A stretch of 64,000 nucleotides of DNA, taken from positions 1,054,001 through 1,118,000 of the forward strand of contig NZ_CP132932.1 of NCBI RefSeq assembly GCF_040358985.1, given 5' to 3'. Below are positions 38,601 through 46,215 of this stretch, piece after piece (the stretch's first letter is position 1; each line of letters opens with the position of its first letter). The notes below the pieces were generated by a model. The model saw only the letters and a list, made by a program, of their open reading frames with translations, was not told the DNA's origin and searched no databases. This DNA is from Tunturibacter empetritectus (GTDB taxonomy: Bacteria > Acidobacteriota > Terriglobia > Terriglobales > Acidobacteriaceae). A program made the position numbers and the translations under genes.

Positions 38601-39209
38601 ACGATCGTCGGGACGGCCGCCGCTGCTGAGACCGTTGCCAGGGCCTTCGTTGGCGCCGGGGACGAGTTGAACAAGCTGGACAAAGTTACGACCGTTGAGG
38701 GGAAGGTCCTGCACTGCCTTTGCCGTCACGGTCGAGCTGACGGTTGCGCTGTCGGCCTGGAGGAGCGGGGTGCTGGCGGTGACTTCGACGACGGTGTCGG
38801 TTGAACCGGTGAGCAGGTGGACGTCGTTGCGGGCGCGGTCGCCAGCTTCTACGGAGAGGTCCCTGACGACCTGGGCCTGAAAGCCAGCAGCCTTGACTGA
38901 GACGGAGTAGTGGCCGACCGGGAGGAGGTTGAAGCTGTAGTCGCCGGAGCCGTTGGAGGTGGTGGTGCGCTTCTCGTTGGTTCCGGTGTTGGTGAGGACG
39001 ACGGTGGCGTTGGGAACGACGGCGCCGGTGGCGTCGGTGACGGTGCCGAGGATGTCGGCGGTGGTCAGCTGCGCGAAGGCGGCTGAGGTAAAGAGGACGA
39101 GGAGCGCCAGGAGATATGCCGGCTTGCTCCACCCCTTAGCTATTCTGAGAGATATTCTGCGTCCGCACTGGCCTGAGCGGTCCATCTGGGTAGTTACCTC
39201 GTTGATCAT
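35649..39209 (-). CDS. Oar-like TonB-dependent receptor
   Basis: Outer-membrane receptor of about 1186 residues. A signal peptide (YLLALLVLFTSAAFAQ) is followed by a carboxypeptidase-regulatory-like domain (ADILGTVTDATGAVVPNATVVLTN). The plug contains LPLNGRNFVQLVQLVPGANEG, and the large barrel ends in the aromatic strand YQFALKAQF. This Oar/CarboxypepD_reg architecture is hugely expanded in acidobacteria and is thought to import large or complex substrates with TonB. No TonB box is obvious. The open frame extends to 39308, but AGGA lies five bases before the ATG at 39209, whose product starts MINEVTTQMDRSG. A clear terminator follows the gene. Confidence 0.93.
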   Translation of the reverse strand: MINEVTTQMDRSGQCGRRISLRIAKGWSKPAYLLALLVLFTSAAFAQLTTADILGTVTDATGAVVPNATVVLTNTGTNEKRTTTSNGSGDYSFNLLPVGHYSVSVKAAGFQAQVVRDLSVEAGDRARNDVHLLTGSTDTVVEVTASTPLLQADSATVSSTVTAKAVQDLPLNGRNFVQLVQLVPGANEGPGNGLSSGGRPDDRRTNAAGISVNGQDDTLNNWVVDGIDDNERIIGSIGVKPNVEGIQEITVQTNSYAPEAGRTAGGVINIVTRSGTNAFHGSVYEFFRNDIFDGRNVLQTTGNKPELRQNQFGGSIGGPIFRDRTFFYFDYEGLRQVSGVTYSKNVPTLSEYNNINSLNGGSPQALFSTGNSTSQAAAGTLPGQVGPVQINQIALNYLKLFPAPNAGTSGQLTNNYIISPNKTQTSNTYDARIDHRFNDKNIVFARFAYNTVTTFTPPGLGTAPNGIELSGGRYDFDGPATDVAQQYALGYTHIFSPALLLDLRAAFTRINNLSLPLNYGKGADQAVGFDPIMTSFSPFADSLTPFAIGGLSELGDGAYVPLQDIDNTFQYSATISWTKGNHNIKAGASFLRRQARNVQSASAVGNYGFGLVSDSNANLNTQQDNQLASTLLGAFQNNGRQFDLTPPDYRSYEPNGFVQDSWRVNPKLTLIYGLRYDVFTPFTEAHNRIANFDFLQALTSTPANVTSALKIAGVNGVDSQVNIPTDYSNVAPRVGFSASLTPTIVLRGGYGLSFFPGNYTSNADLKNAPFVSNFAPNCQSSLAINLEKNTNGGTLPSGQNQDCAAVGGAPTALVPTGLPVPSAPDVTNITAIPALGLTAEAPKFKSALIQQFNLQVEQQIGANVFTLGYVGNIGQHLPESINNINQPLPFNPVTNPGGSARPLANIAGNINGISYINSGGVSNYNALQASFQRRFTKGLAFDANYTWGKGLSDITGFSQQGGNQGWSNANPFAIRQIEYGIAENDIQNRFALSLNYELQYGKSFTGIKKAVLSGWQANTITVWQSGKPFTITETGSGADNPFELNAAGKLVQFGYNNRATPQNNGGQDRPNQIVADARGSKSNHNFFNTAAFAPQPLGTVGTTQRNSLFGPNFRHVDLSIFKDFPVTERVKVQFRAESYNISNTPNFYIGNGSSTAQFGSSGFGTVSQVDPNYTPRLYQFALKAQF

Positions 39210-39858
39210 GTTGTCCTGCCCTTCGAGCTTTGGGTTTGTGAAACGTTTAAGTGAATCTGACGCTCTTGTACTTGTGTTGGCAGACTTCTGTTTAGAGCTG
39301 CTCAACACGTTGAATCTACTTACTTGACTACTGTTGTTCGGTGGAAGTCGCCGTATCCGGCAAATGTTGCTCGTCCTGCATTTACTTCAAACGTTTGAGT
39401 AGGGGAAATGTCGTCAATCTTCCCCGGCTGAGGATTCTGCTGGATCGGCCTATTGCTTGTCAAGAAAGTTTTTGGCCGGGGAGTGACTTCGGAGGGTCGG
39501 CCGAGAGGCTTGTCTTGGGTTGGTTCGGGGTTGGTTCGGGGTTGGTTCGGGGTTGGTTCGGGGTTGGTCATACCAGTTTGCGGGAATGGAAGGCTGCTTT
39601 TTCAGAGATGCTGGATCACGTTATCCCTGTGTGAGTTAATTCCGCTTTTGGGCGATATTCCGACAACAAGTGTGTAGAGGGGCGGGGTGCCCTTGGGGCA
39701 GTGGTCGGACGATTTTTGAGGGGTGCGGGACTCTGGCTGGTTACTGCTTGAAGTGCTTACTACCTTTGATTCGTCCCTAAAAATGGACAAGAGCGTGGAG
39801 GTTTTTGGGCGAGGTTGGGGCTGGCGGGGCTCGTGGTGAGTTACGGAATTTGCGAGGC
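39210..39858. other. Intergenic region with an 11-base minisatellite
   Basis: Promoter region of the receptor plus the 3' flank of the FadR-type regulator. Contains the tandem repeat at 39522-39565. Open frames here (for example around 39320-39790) lack ribosome sites and are judged non-coding. Confidence 0.5.
39522..39565. repeat. Tandem repeat, 11-base unit, four copies
   Basis: GGTTCGGGGTT is repeated head to tail four times without change, followed by a partial copy. The unit is not a multiple of three and the tract is intergenic, so copy-number change would not alter a protein. Confidence 0.9.
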
Positions 39859-40506
39859 TCAGTTTGGGGTTTTGAAGGTGGCGAGGAGGCGCTCGCGAAC
39901 GAAGACGATGTGATCGCGCATGGCGAGGCGGGCTTCGCGTTTGGAGTCTTTTTTGAGGGCCTGGTAGATCCTGGTGTGAGCTACGGGGGCGGTGGTTGCA
40001 GAGAGCTCGTAGGACTTGGAGCGGCAGAGGAGGGCCTTCTGCTGGACGTTCTCGAGGACGCGGCTGAGCTCCTGGTTGCCGGTGGCGGCGGCGATGAGGC
40101 TGTGAAAGCGCATGTCTTCTTCGATGTGCTCGAGCTTGTTGCCGTTTTTGAGGAATTTTTTGGTGCGGGTGATGCTGGCGGCAAGATCGGTGAGAAGTTT
40201 AGGGGTGATGGTCGCGGCCTCGATGGCGTGGACCTCGAGGAGCTCGCGGAGTTCGTAGAGGTCGCGGATCTCTTTGGCGGAGAACTGACGAACGTAGGCT
40301 CCGCGACGGGCTTCGATGCGAACGAGACCTTCGGCTTCGAGTCGGTTGAGGGCTTCGCGGACGGGAGATTTGCTGATGCCGAGCTGGGTGGCGAGGGACT
40401 CTTCGGTGAGGCGGGATAGCTCGCCCAGGGTCCCGTTCAGCACGCTCTGCTTAATGCTCCGGTAGGTGAGCTCGGTGAGGTTTGGGATTTTCGCCAGCTT
40501 AATCAT
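39859..40506 (-). CDS. FadR/FCD-type GntR regulator
   Basis: Regulator of 215 residues with an N-terminal winged helix-turn-helix (TEESLATQLGISKSPVREALNRLEAEGLV, then RRGAYVRQF) and an all-helical FCD ligand domain (RDLYELRELLEVHAIEAA, then EDMRFHSLIAAATGNQELSRVLENV). FCD regulators sense carboxylates or similar small molecules, often with a bound metal held by Asp/His residues. Its target is not evident; it precedes neither the receptor nor the pyrimidine genes directly. The gene is monocistronic, and the next gene upstream ends about 80 bases away. Confidence 0.92.
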   Translation of the reverse strand: MIKLAKIPNLTELTYRSIKQSVLNGTLGELSRLTEESLATQLGISKSPVREALNRLEAEGLVRIEARRGAYVRQFSAKEIRDLYELRELLEVHAIEAATITPKLLTDLAASITRTKKFLKNGNKLEHIEEDMRFHSLIAAATGNQELSRVLENVQQKALLCRSKSYELSATTAPVAHTRIYQALKKDSKREARLAMRDHIVFVRERLLATFKTPN

Positions 40507-40587
40507 GATGGTGGTCTGGAGGATTCTACACGACTGGACAGAGGCCGCTTATGGCGGTGGCTTGTGGGGATTTACTTGAGGGATTTC

Positions 40588-42924
40588 TTAGTTGCCGGGC
40601 TCCTGACTTCCGGGATGGTACTGGCGGGCGATGTGGTCCTTGAGGTCGGAGGGATAGAAGTAGACGTCACGGAGATTGCCGGTGCTGTAGCGGGTGGCCT
40701 GGTCGTTGAAGTGTGGGGAAGTGGGGTCACCGCTCTCGCCTCCGGCGGTGACGGCTTTGGCGTGGACTTTGTCTCCGAACTCGACTACGGCTACGAAGCT
40801 GTTGCCGCTGGTGCCGTACCACTTCTTTGTTCCGGGGTAGGGGCGGGCGCCGAAGGAGGCGAGGGAGCCCCAGAGGGAGGAGGTGAAGGGGACGGGGATG
40901 CTGGGCTGGGTGTCGTCGAAGGGTTGGGCGATTTTCCCAGTCGCGACGCCATTACCGGCTAGACGCTGGAAGCGGTTGATGTCGCCCCAAGGGGTCTTCC
41001 AGGTTCCGAAGTCGGCGGTGAGTCTGTCGGTGGCGTTGGAGAGCGATTGCAGGAGCTGGGCGGATGAAACTCTTGTTGCGATGAAGTCTTCGACGGAGAT
41101 GCCGGCGGCTTTGGCGTCGGCGAGGGTGTGTCGGCGGATGTCTTCGCCCCAGAAGACGGCGAGCGAGGTGGGAATGGAGTCGACGGCCCAGCGGTGGTTC
41201 CAAGGGCGGAGGGTTGCGATCTGCTCGGTCAGCTTCGCTCTGAGGAGATTGGAGCGCGGGGCTTCGTCCCAGGCTTTGAGGAGGGCGGGGAGTGGCTTGT
41301 CGAACCAGGGGAGGTAGCTGTCGTAGGCGGCGGCGATGAGTGAGTCGAGAGTGAAGTCTTTTTTGTTCTCGAGGACGCGGATGGCGTGGAGGCCGCGGGC
41401 GGTTTCGGTGCCGGTTTCGACGTAGGCGGGGTAGTCCTGCTTGCGGAGGCTGCTGGCGCCTGCTCCGGACCAGGGCGAGTTGTTGCTGTTGTAGAGCCAG
41501 CCGCTGCCTGGGTTGAGGAGTTGGGGGATCTCGTCGACGGTGAGGAGACCCTTCCAGTCGGTGGCGGGGTTGCTGCCGTCGACTGGTTTGGTGAAGTCGA
41601 AGGCGGGGTCGCGGCGGGGGATGAAGTTGCCGTGGAAGTAGGCGATATCGCCGTCGGCGTCGGCGAAGATGGTGTTGTTGGAGGAGTTGGCTTTGAGTTC
41701 GAGGGTCTGGCGGAAGGCTTTGTAGCTGGTGGCTTTGGTGCGGAGATAGGACTGGGTGAGAGCTTTGATGGGCTCCTGCATGAGGCGGATGCTGACCCAC
41801 TTTCCGCTCTCTTCGCGGATGACGGGGCCGTGATGGGTGCGGTAGATGGTGAACTTCATTTCGGCCATGCCGTGGTCGGTCTTGTAGGGGATGGTGATCT
41901 GCTCGGCGGTGATGGGGCGTTGCTGGTTGCCGTACCGATAGGTGAAGTGGTCGCCCTTCTTCTCGACGGTTTCGAGATACTCGTCGACCGCGTCGACACC
42001 GCTCGAGGTGTGCATCCAGCCGGCACGCTGGTTGAAGCCCTGATAGATGAAGAACTGGCCCCAGGTGACGGCTCCGTAGGCGTCGAGATCTTCGTCGCTG
42101 GTCATTTGAAGTTCGGAGCGGAAGAAGAGAGAGGTGTGGGGGTTGATGAGCAAGAGGGCGTGGTGGTTGGCGGTGTTCGATGGGGCGATGGCCATGCCGT
42201 TGGAGCCGGTGGGCTCGGGTGGGTCGCTGTCGTGGATGTATGGAAGATTTGCCGTGAAAATGAAGTGCGGGTGTCTCTCCACTACGGCGGCAAGATGCGC
42301 CGCATCCGGTCGAGATGACTGTATTTGAGGCTCGCTAGAAAGATGAGAGCCAACGGCAGGAGCGACGGGCGGTGGGTGAGAGTAGAAGGCTTCGAGCTGC
42401 GGGAGGTCGATGCGTTCGATGTCGCCGCCTATGCTGCCTTCGGTGAAGGAGAGGGCCATCCAGGGTTCGAAGTGGTGGATGACTCGCGGCTTTACCTCGG
42501 GGTGTTGGTAGAGATAGAAGTTAAGGCCGTCGGCGAAGGCGTCCATGAGGGCGTGGAGCCATGCGGGGCTGTCGGCGTACTGCTTCTTCAGTGCTATGGG
42601 GTTGATGAAGAGCTTCATGCGGAGGTCCTGGTAGATGCGGGATTCTCCTTCTGTTTCGGCGAGGCGGCCCATGGCGTTGATGTAGTTGATCTCAATGCGA
42701 TTGAAGTCGTCTTCGGCCTGGGCGTACTCCATTCCGAAGACGGTGTCAGCGTCGGTCTTGCCGTGGATGTGCGCGATTCCCCAGTAGTCGCGGGTGATGG
42801 TGACGTTGGCTGCTTCTTGCTTCCAGCGTGTCTGCTCTTCGTTTTGTATTGCGCGGAGTGCGGTTGAAGAGAACAGGATTGCTATGAGGATGACAAGCGG
42901 ATTGAAACAGCTTCTGTTCTGCAT
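40588..42924 (-). CDS. Penicillin acylase family N-terminal-nucleophile hydrolase
   Basis: Exported precursor of 778 residues. The signal peptide is LVILIAILFSSTALRA. The alpha-chain contains VTITRDYWGIAHIHGKTDADTVFGMEYAQAEDD, here split as residues 38-70. The autocatalytic site is at GSNGMAIAP near residue 242, where the Ser would become the beta-chain N-terminus and nucleophile. Later motifs are YQGFNQRAGWMHTSSGVD, TIFADADGDIAYFHG and GYxNxxxSPWSG-like LYNSNNSPW. Substrates in the family include penicillins, cephalosporins and acyl-homoserine lactones, so quorum quenching is possible but unproven. The length matches the family and no frameshift is seen. Confidence 0.92.
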   Translation of the reverse strand: MQNRSCFNPLVILIAILFSSTALRAIQNEEQTRWKQEAANVTITRDYWGIAHIHGKTDADTVFGMEYAQAEDDFNRIEINYINAMGRLAETEGESRIYQDLRMKLFINPIALKKQYADSPAWLHALMDAFADGLNFYLYQHPEVKPRVIHHFEPWMALSFTEGSIGGDIERIDLPQLEAFYSHPPPVAPAVGSHLSSEPQIQSSRPDAAHLAAVVERHPHFIFTANLPYIHDSDPPEPTGSNGMAIAPSNTANHHALLLINPHTSLFFRSELQMTSDEDLDAYGAVTWGQFFIYQGFNQRAGWMHTSSGVDAVDEYLETVEKKGDHFTYRYGNQQRPITAEQITIPYKTDHGMAEMKFTIYRTHHGPVIREESGKWVSIRLMQEPIKALTQSYLRTKATSYKAFRQTLELKANSSNNTIFADADGDIAYFHGNFIPRRDPAFDFTKPVDGSNPATDWKGLLTVDEIPQLLNPGSGWLYNSNNSPWSGAGASSLRKQDYPAYVETGTETARGLHAIRVLENKKDFTLDSLIAAAYDSYLPWFDKPLPALLKAWDEAPRSNLLRAKLTEQIATLRPWNHRWAVDSIPTSLAVFWGEDIRRHTLADAKAAGISVEDFIATRVSSAQLLQSLSNATDRLTADFGTWKTPWGDINRFQRLAGNGVATGKIAQPFDDTQPSIPVPFTSSLWGSLASFGARPYPGTKKWYGTSGNSFVAVVEFGDKVHAKAVTAGGESGDPTSPHFNDQATRYSTGNLRDVYFYPSDLKDHIARQYHPGSQEPGN

Positions 42925-43018
42925 GAACGGCGCATCTCCGTGAGCGGGGTAAGTTCGACTGGCGCGGCGGTGCGAACAGTTTACCTGCTGGGAGAATTCC
43001 GTTGGTTAGAAGCTGTGC

Positions 43019-43187
43019 TGCCGGACAGGCCCACTGCGCGTGGGGCGGGCGTTCACACGCCTTTTTTAGTGCTTCGCGCTGTCCTCCCGTTGGTCGGAAT
43101 CGACCTTCTCTTCCGACCAACGGGAGGACCTGTGCAACTCATCCTACCGCGACCGGTATACACGTCACGACGTGACCGCACGGGGCC
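43019..43187. repeat. Dispersed intergenic repeat family, copy D, with a perfect 19-base hairpin
   Basis: Begins TGCCGGACAGGCCCACTGCG and ends near CACGTCACGACGTGACCGCA. At its centre 43081-43099 and 43111-43129 are exact inverted copies (GTCCTCCCGTTGGTCGGAA and its complement) around an 11-base loop. The 42925-43314 interval holds this element and no gene. Confidence 0.8.
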
Positions 43188-43314
43188 GTAGAACTGGGTG
43201 TGGTTGAAGGTGGCGTTGGGATGCTCATTGACCTGGTCGATGTGGTATGGACGCCGAGCTTGAGGGTGTGTGTGCCAATTGATCGCGAGACGCCTGGGAA
43301 CGCAGCCCCCTGCG

Positions 43315-44592
43315 TTACTTGAGAGCTGGGCGCAGCGGTTTAAGTTCTCCGTCGTTGGGTGCGGGTTTGAGCCGGAGGAGTTTTGCGATGAAGTCGTAGA
43401 CGTCTACGTTTTGAAAGCTTGGGAGTTTTGTTCCTGGGCGGATGTCCGGGCCATTCGCGACGAAGAGGGCTTTCATCTCGGGCATGCGGGTTGCGTCGTA
43501 GCCGTGGTCGCCTGCGGGCGGCTTGCGGGAGCTTTCATGGGCGCGAAAGACGTAGGGTCCGTTGGGCACAATGACAGGATCGCCTTCGCGTGGGTTTTCG
43601 TTGAAGTGCAGATAGGCGGGGACGTCGGCTCGGCGGTACGCAGTGAAACGTGGGTCGGTGTGAGCGCGAAAGCTCTCGTAGGCCTTCTGCGCATCGGCTT
43701 CGGTGTCCGCGTAGAGGAGCGCGCCATCGGTTTTGAAGTGCGAGAGATCGGCGTATTGGTCGAGGGTGATCCAGTCGCCTTCGACCTTCGTCATGCCGTG
43801 ATCGGCGAGGATGATGAGGTCGATGGGGAGATGCGTGGCGTCGAGCTTGGACTTCAGGTCGCCCATGAGTTGATCGACGTGATGGACCTGCTGCTGCTCT
43901 TCGAGTGAGTTGGGGCCGTAGTTGTGGCCGGCGTGATCGGTGTTGCTGTAGTAGAGAGTGATGAAGTGAGGGCGTTGCGGTGGCGGCAGCTGGAGCCACG
44001 CGATGACCTGGTCGATGCGCTTTTCGTCGTCGAAGGCGTCGTCGAAGTGGACGTACTCGTCGGGCCGTTCGCCGGCGATCTGGGCCTCGGAGCCGGGCCA
44101 GAAGAAGGAGGCGGCGCGCATTCCGTGTTGCTCGGCCAGCGACCAGAGAGGAGTGCCGCTGTACCAGCTTCCGTCGCGATTTGTCTTGTTGTCTTTGTAG
44201 GAATAACCCTCGCCTCGGGCGGGGTCGTAGAAGGTGTTGCCCACGATGCCGTGGTGCTCGGGATAGCGGCCGGTGATGAGGGTGAAGTGATTGGGAAAGG
44301 TGATGGAGGGGTATGCGGGAAGCATTCCTTCCGGCGCTGTTGCTCCGGTGCTTGCTAACGCGGCGATGTGGGGTGCGCCCCACTTTTGTGGATAGTCGTA
44401 GCGGAAGCCGTCGAGCGAGACCAGAACGACGTAGTGTTTTTTCTGCTGCCTGGGCGAATTGAGAGGCCCGGCGGTCTCGACAACCTTGCCGTTATCAGCG
44501 CTCTGGGGAGAGATCGCTCGAACGCCTTGCGCTGCAGAGGCAAACAGAGCTGCGATGAGGCACGCTTTGAGGATGAGATGGCGAGCGAACAA
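43315..44592 (-). CDS. NPP-type alkaline phosphatase superfamily phosphodiesterase
   Basis: Exported enzyme of 425 residues (signal LILKACLIAALFASAAQGVRA). The metal-binding start VVLVSLDGFRYDY, the catalytic Thr in PSITFPNHFTLITGRYPEHHGIVGN (near residue 95), then YYSNTDHAGHNYGP, DLIILADHGMTKV and GDHGYDATRMPEMKALFVANGP give the full metal-ligand set of nucleotide pyrophosphatase/phosphodiesterases. It probably hydrolyses nucleotide or phosphodiester substrates in the periplasm. It is divergent from the pyrimidine degradation operon, an arrangement that could serve nucleotide scavenging. Confidence 0.93.
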   Translation of the reverse strand: MFARHLILKACLIAALFASAAQGVRAISPQSADNGKVVETAGPLNSPRQQKKHYVVLVSLDGFRYDYPQKWGAPHIAALASTGATAPEGMLPAYPSITFPNHFTLITGRYPEHHGIVGNTFYDPARGEGYSYKDNKTNRDGSWYSGTPLWSLAEQHGMRAASFFWPGSEAQIAGERPDEYVHFDDAFDDEKRIDQVIAWLQLPPPQRPHFITLYYSNTDHAGHNYGPNSLEEQQQVHHVDQLMGDLKSKLDATHLPIDLIILADHGMTKVEGDWITLDQYADLSHFKTDGALLYADTEADAQKAYESFRAHTDPRFTAYRRADVPAYLHFNENPREGDPVIVPNGPYVFRAHESSRKPPAGDHGYDATRMPEMKALFVANGPDIRPGTKLPSFQNVDVYDFIAKLLRLKPAPNDGELKPLRPALK

Positions 44593-44785
44593 ACAGTGCT
44601 CCCTGGTTGCTTGGCTATGAGCCTGGTTGATGGACGAGTGGGCTGATACAGAGAGGTCTGGATTGATGTTAGTGATTCTCTGGCAGACTGACGTCCGTGT
44701 TTTGATGAAAGTTGCAGCTGCGGATTTGGGTATAACCTTATTTTTTCAGGATTTGTTTTTAGGACTACTTTTCAGGAGACGATGC

Positions 44786-46033
44786 GTGCCCGTTGATCCG
44801 TTGCGAGTGATCTCCGACCTTCAAGAACTTCGTGCCCTAACGGCAGATGCCAATGGTGCCCAGCGGGTGGCGTGGAGTTCCGTGTGGCAGGAGGCGCGGG
44901 CGTGGTTTCAGAGCAAGCTGGAGGGGCTGCCGTTCGAGCATCATTATGATGCTGCGGGAAATTCGTGGACGACGCTGCGGGGGGGCTCCGAGCGAGCACT
45001 TATTCTGGGGAGTCATCTCGATTCGGTTCCGAACGGCGGTTGGCTGGATGGGTGTCTGGGTGTTTTGGCTGGATTTGAGGTGTTGCGCAGTCTGGCGGAG
45101 GATTTCGAGGGCGAACCGCCAATCACGATTCGGCTGGTGGATTGGGCGGATGAAGAGGGAGCGCGCTTTGGACGGAGTCTCTTCGGCTCGTCTGCGTTTG
45201 CCGGGACCCATACGATTGAGGCTGATCGCGGACGTACGGATCGCGATGGAGTTCGGCTGGAGGATGCACTTCGGAGTTGCGGCGTCGCCATGGATCAGAT
45301 AGGAGACGCGGCAAAAGAACGAGGCGGTGCGGCTGCTTACCTGGAGTTGCATATCGAGCAGGGGCCGGTGCTTGAAGGGATGGGGCTGCCGCTGGGAGTT
45401 GTGCTTGGAACCAAAGGCGTGGAGCGGCATGCGATTACGTTCCTTGGGCAGGAGGCTCATTCGGGGTCCACTCCGATGGGTGCGAGACGAGATGCGCTGG
45501 CCGCTGCGGCGAAGCTGGCGCTTGAGATTCGTCCGATCGCACGACGGCATCCGGACGCGGTTGCGACGATGGGAAGCGTGAAGACTTTTCCTGGGATTGT
45601 GACGGCTGTGGTTGGACGCTGCGAGGCGACACTTGATATGCGGGATCTGGACGCGGGGGTGCTTGCCTCGATGTTAGCCGAGGCTCGCGCTGCGAGTGAA
45701 CGCTTTGCGAAGGAAGAGGGATGCACGGTCGATTGGTCGAGGATCTGGAGTATCGAACCGATACCGTTTGATGCGCAGCTTATTGCGTTTTCCGAGGAAG
45801 CTGTCCGCGAGACGGCGGGCGTGTCCCATCGACTGCCCTCGGGTCCGTTGCATGATGCTGCGGAGGTGGCGCGCGCGGGGATTCCGACGGTGATGATGTT
45901 TACGCAGTCGCTTGCCGGACTGAGTCATAACAAGGCGGAAGATACGAGGGTCGAAGATTTGACGCTGGCTGTGCAGGCCTTTGACCGGCTTGCGAGGAAG
46001 ACGTTGGAGTGGTTGAGCGAACGGGGAGGATAA
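44786..46033 (+). CDS. M20 amidohydrolase (beta-ureidopropionase / N-carbamoyl amino acid hydrolase type)
   Basis: Zn-dependent hydrolase of the hydantoinase/carbamoylase family, 415 residues. Motifs are LGSHLDSVPNGGWLDGCLGVLAG, VDWADEEGARFG, YLELHIEQGPVLE, GQEAHSGSTPMGARRDAL and SGPLHDAAEVARAGIPTVMMF. In this cluster it should remove the carbamoyl group from N-carbamoyl-beta-alanine or N-carbamoyl-beta-aminoisobutyrate, the third step of reductive pyrimidine breakdown. The open frame extends to 44627, but AGGAG is seven bases before a GTG at 44786, giving the normal length. First gene of the operon. Confidence 0.9.
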   Translation: MPVDPLRVISDLQELRALTADANGAQRVAWSSVWQEARAWFQSKLEGLPFEHHYDAAGNSWTTLRGGSERALILGSHLDSVPNGGWLDGCLGVLAGFEVLRSLAEDFEGEPPITIRLVDWADEEGARFGRSLFGSSAFAGTHTIEADRGRTDRDGVRLEDALRSCGVAMDQIGDAAKERGGAAAYLELHIEQGPVLEGMGLPLGVVLGTKGVERHAITFLGQEAHSGSTPMGARRDALAAAAKLALEIRPIARRHPDAVATMGSVKTFPGIVTAVVGRCEATLDMRDLDAGVLASMLAEARAASERFAKEEGCTVDWSRIWSIEPIPFDAQLIAFSEEAVRETAGVSHRLPSGPLHDAAEVARAGIPTVMMFTQSLAGLSHNKAEDTRVEDLTLAVQAFDRLARKTLEWLSERGG

Positions 46034-46143
46034 CGGCGTGTGTTGTGATTTCACGGTGGATTTCGCTCTCGACTGACGAGGAGTTTGTTGTGATGGTGCA
46101 TAATAGTCACTCCTGAGAAAAGATATGCGGGGCAAGGAGGGTC

Positions 46144-46215
46144 ATGTTGTCTTCTTCCATGATGCAACTGCTTCCATTGGATGGGCGTTTCGAAGAGGCG
46201 ACCGGACTCCGATGA
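46144..46215 (+). CDS. Possible 23-residue leader ORF coupled to preT
   Basis: A short frame (MLSSSMMQLLPLDGRFEEATG, then LR) with a strong ribosome site AAGGAGGG three bases before its ATG. It ends in CGATGA, so its stop overlaps the preT ATG at 46212. The preT start itself has no good ribosome site, so translation of this ORF could deliver ribosomes to preT. Not a known family; it could also be an N-terminal remnant. Confidence 0.4.
   Translation: MLSSSMMQLLPLDGRFEEATGLR

Noticed and set aside
37731-38804. 357-residue plus-strand frame inside the TonB-dependent receptor gene
   Set aside because: Antisense to a well-supported receptor; composition is Val/Asp/Gly-rich without motifs.
39522-39565. 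Tandem repeat as a possible CRISPR remnant
   Set aside because: Units are 11 bases head to tail with no spacers.
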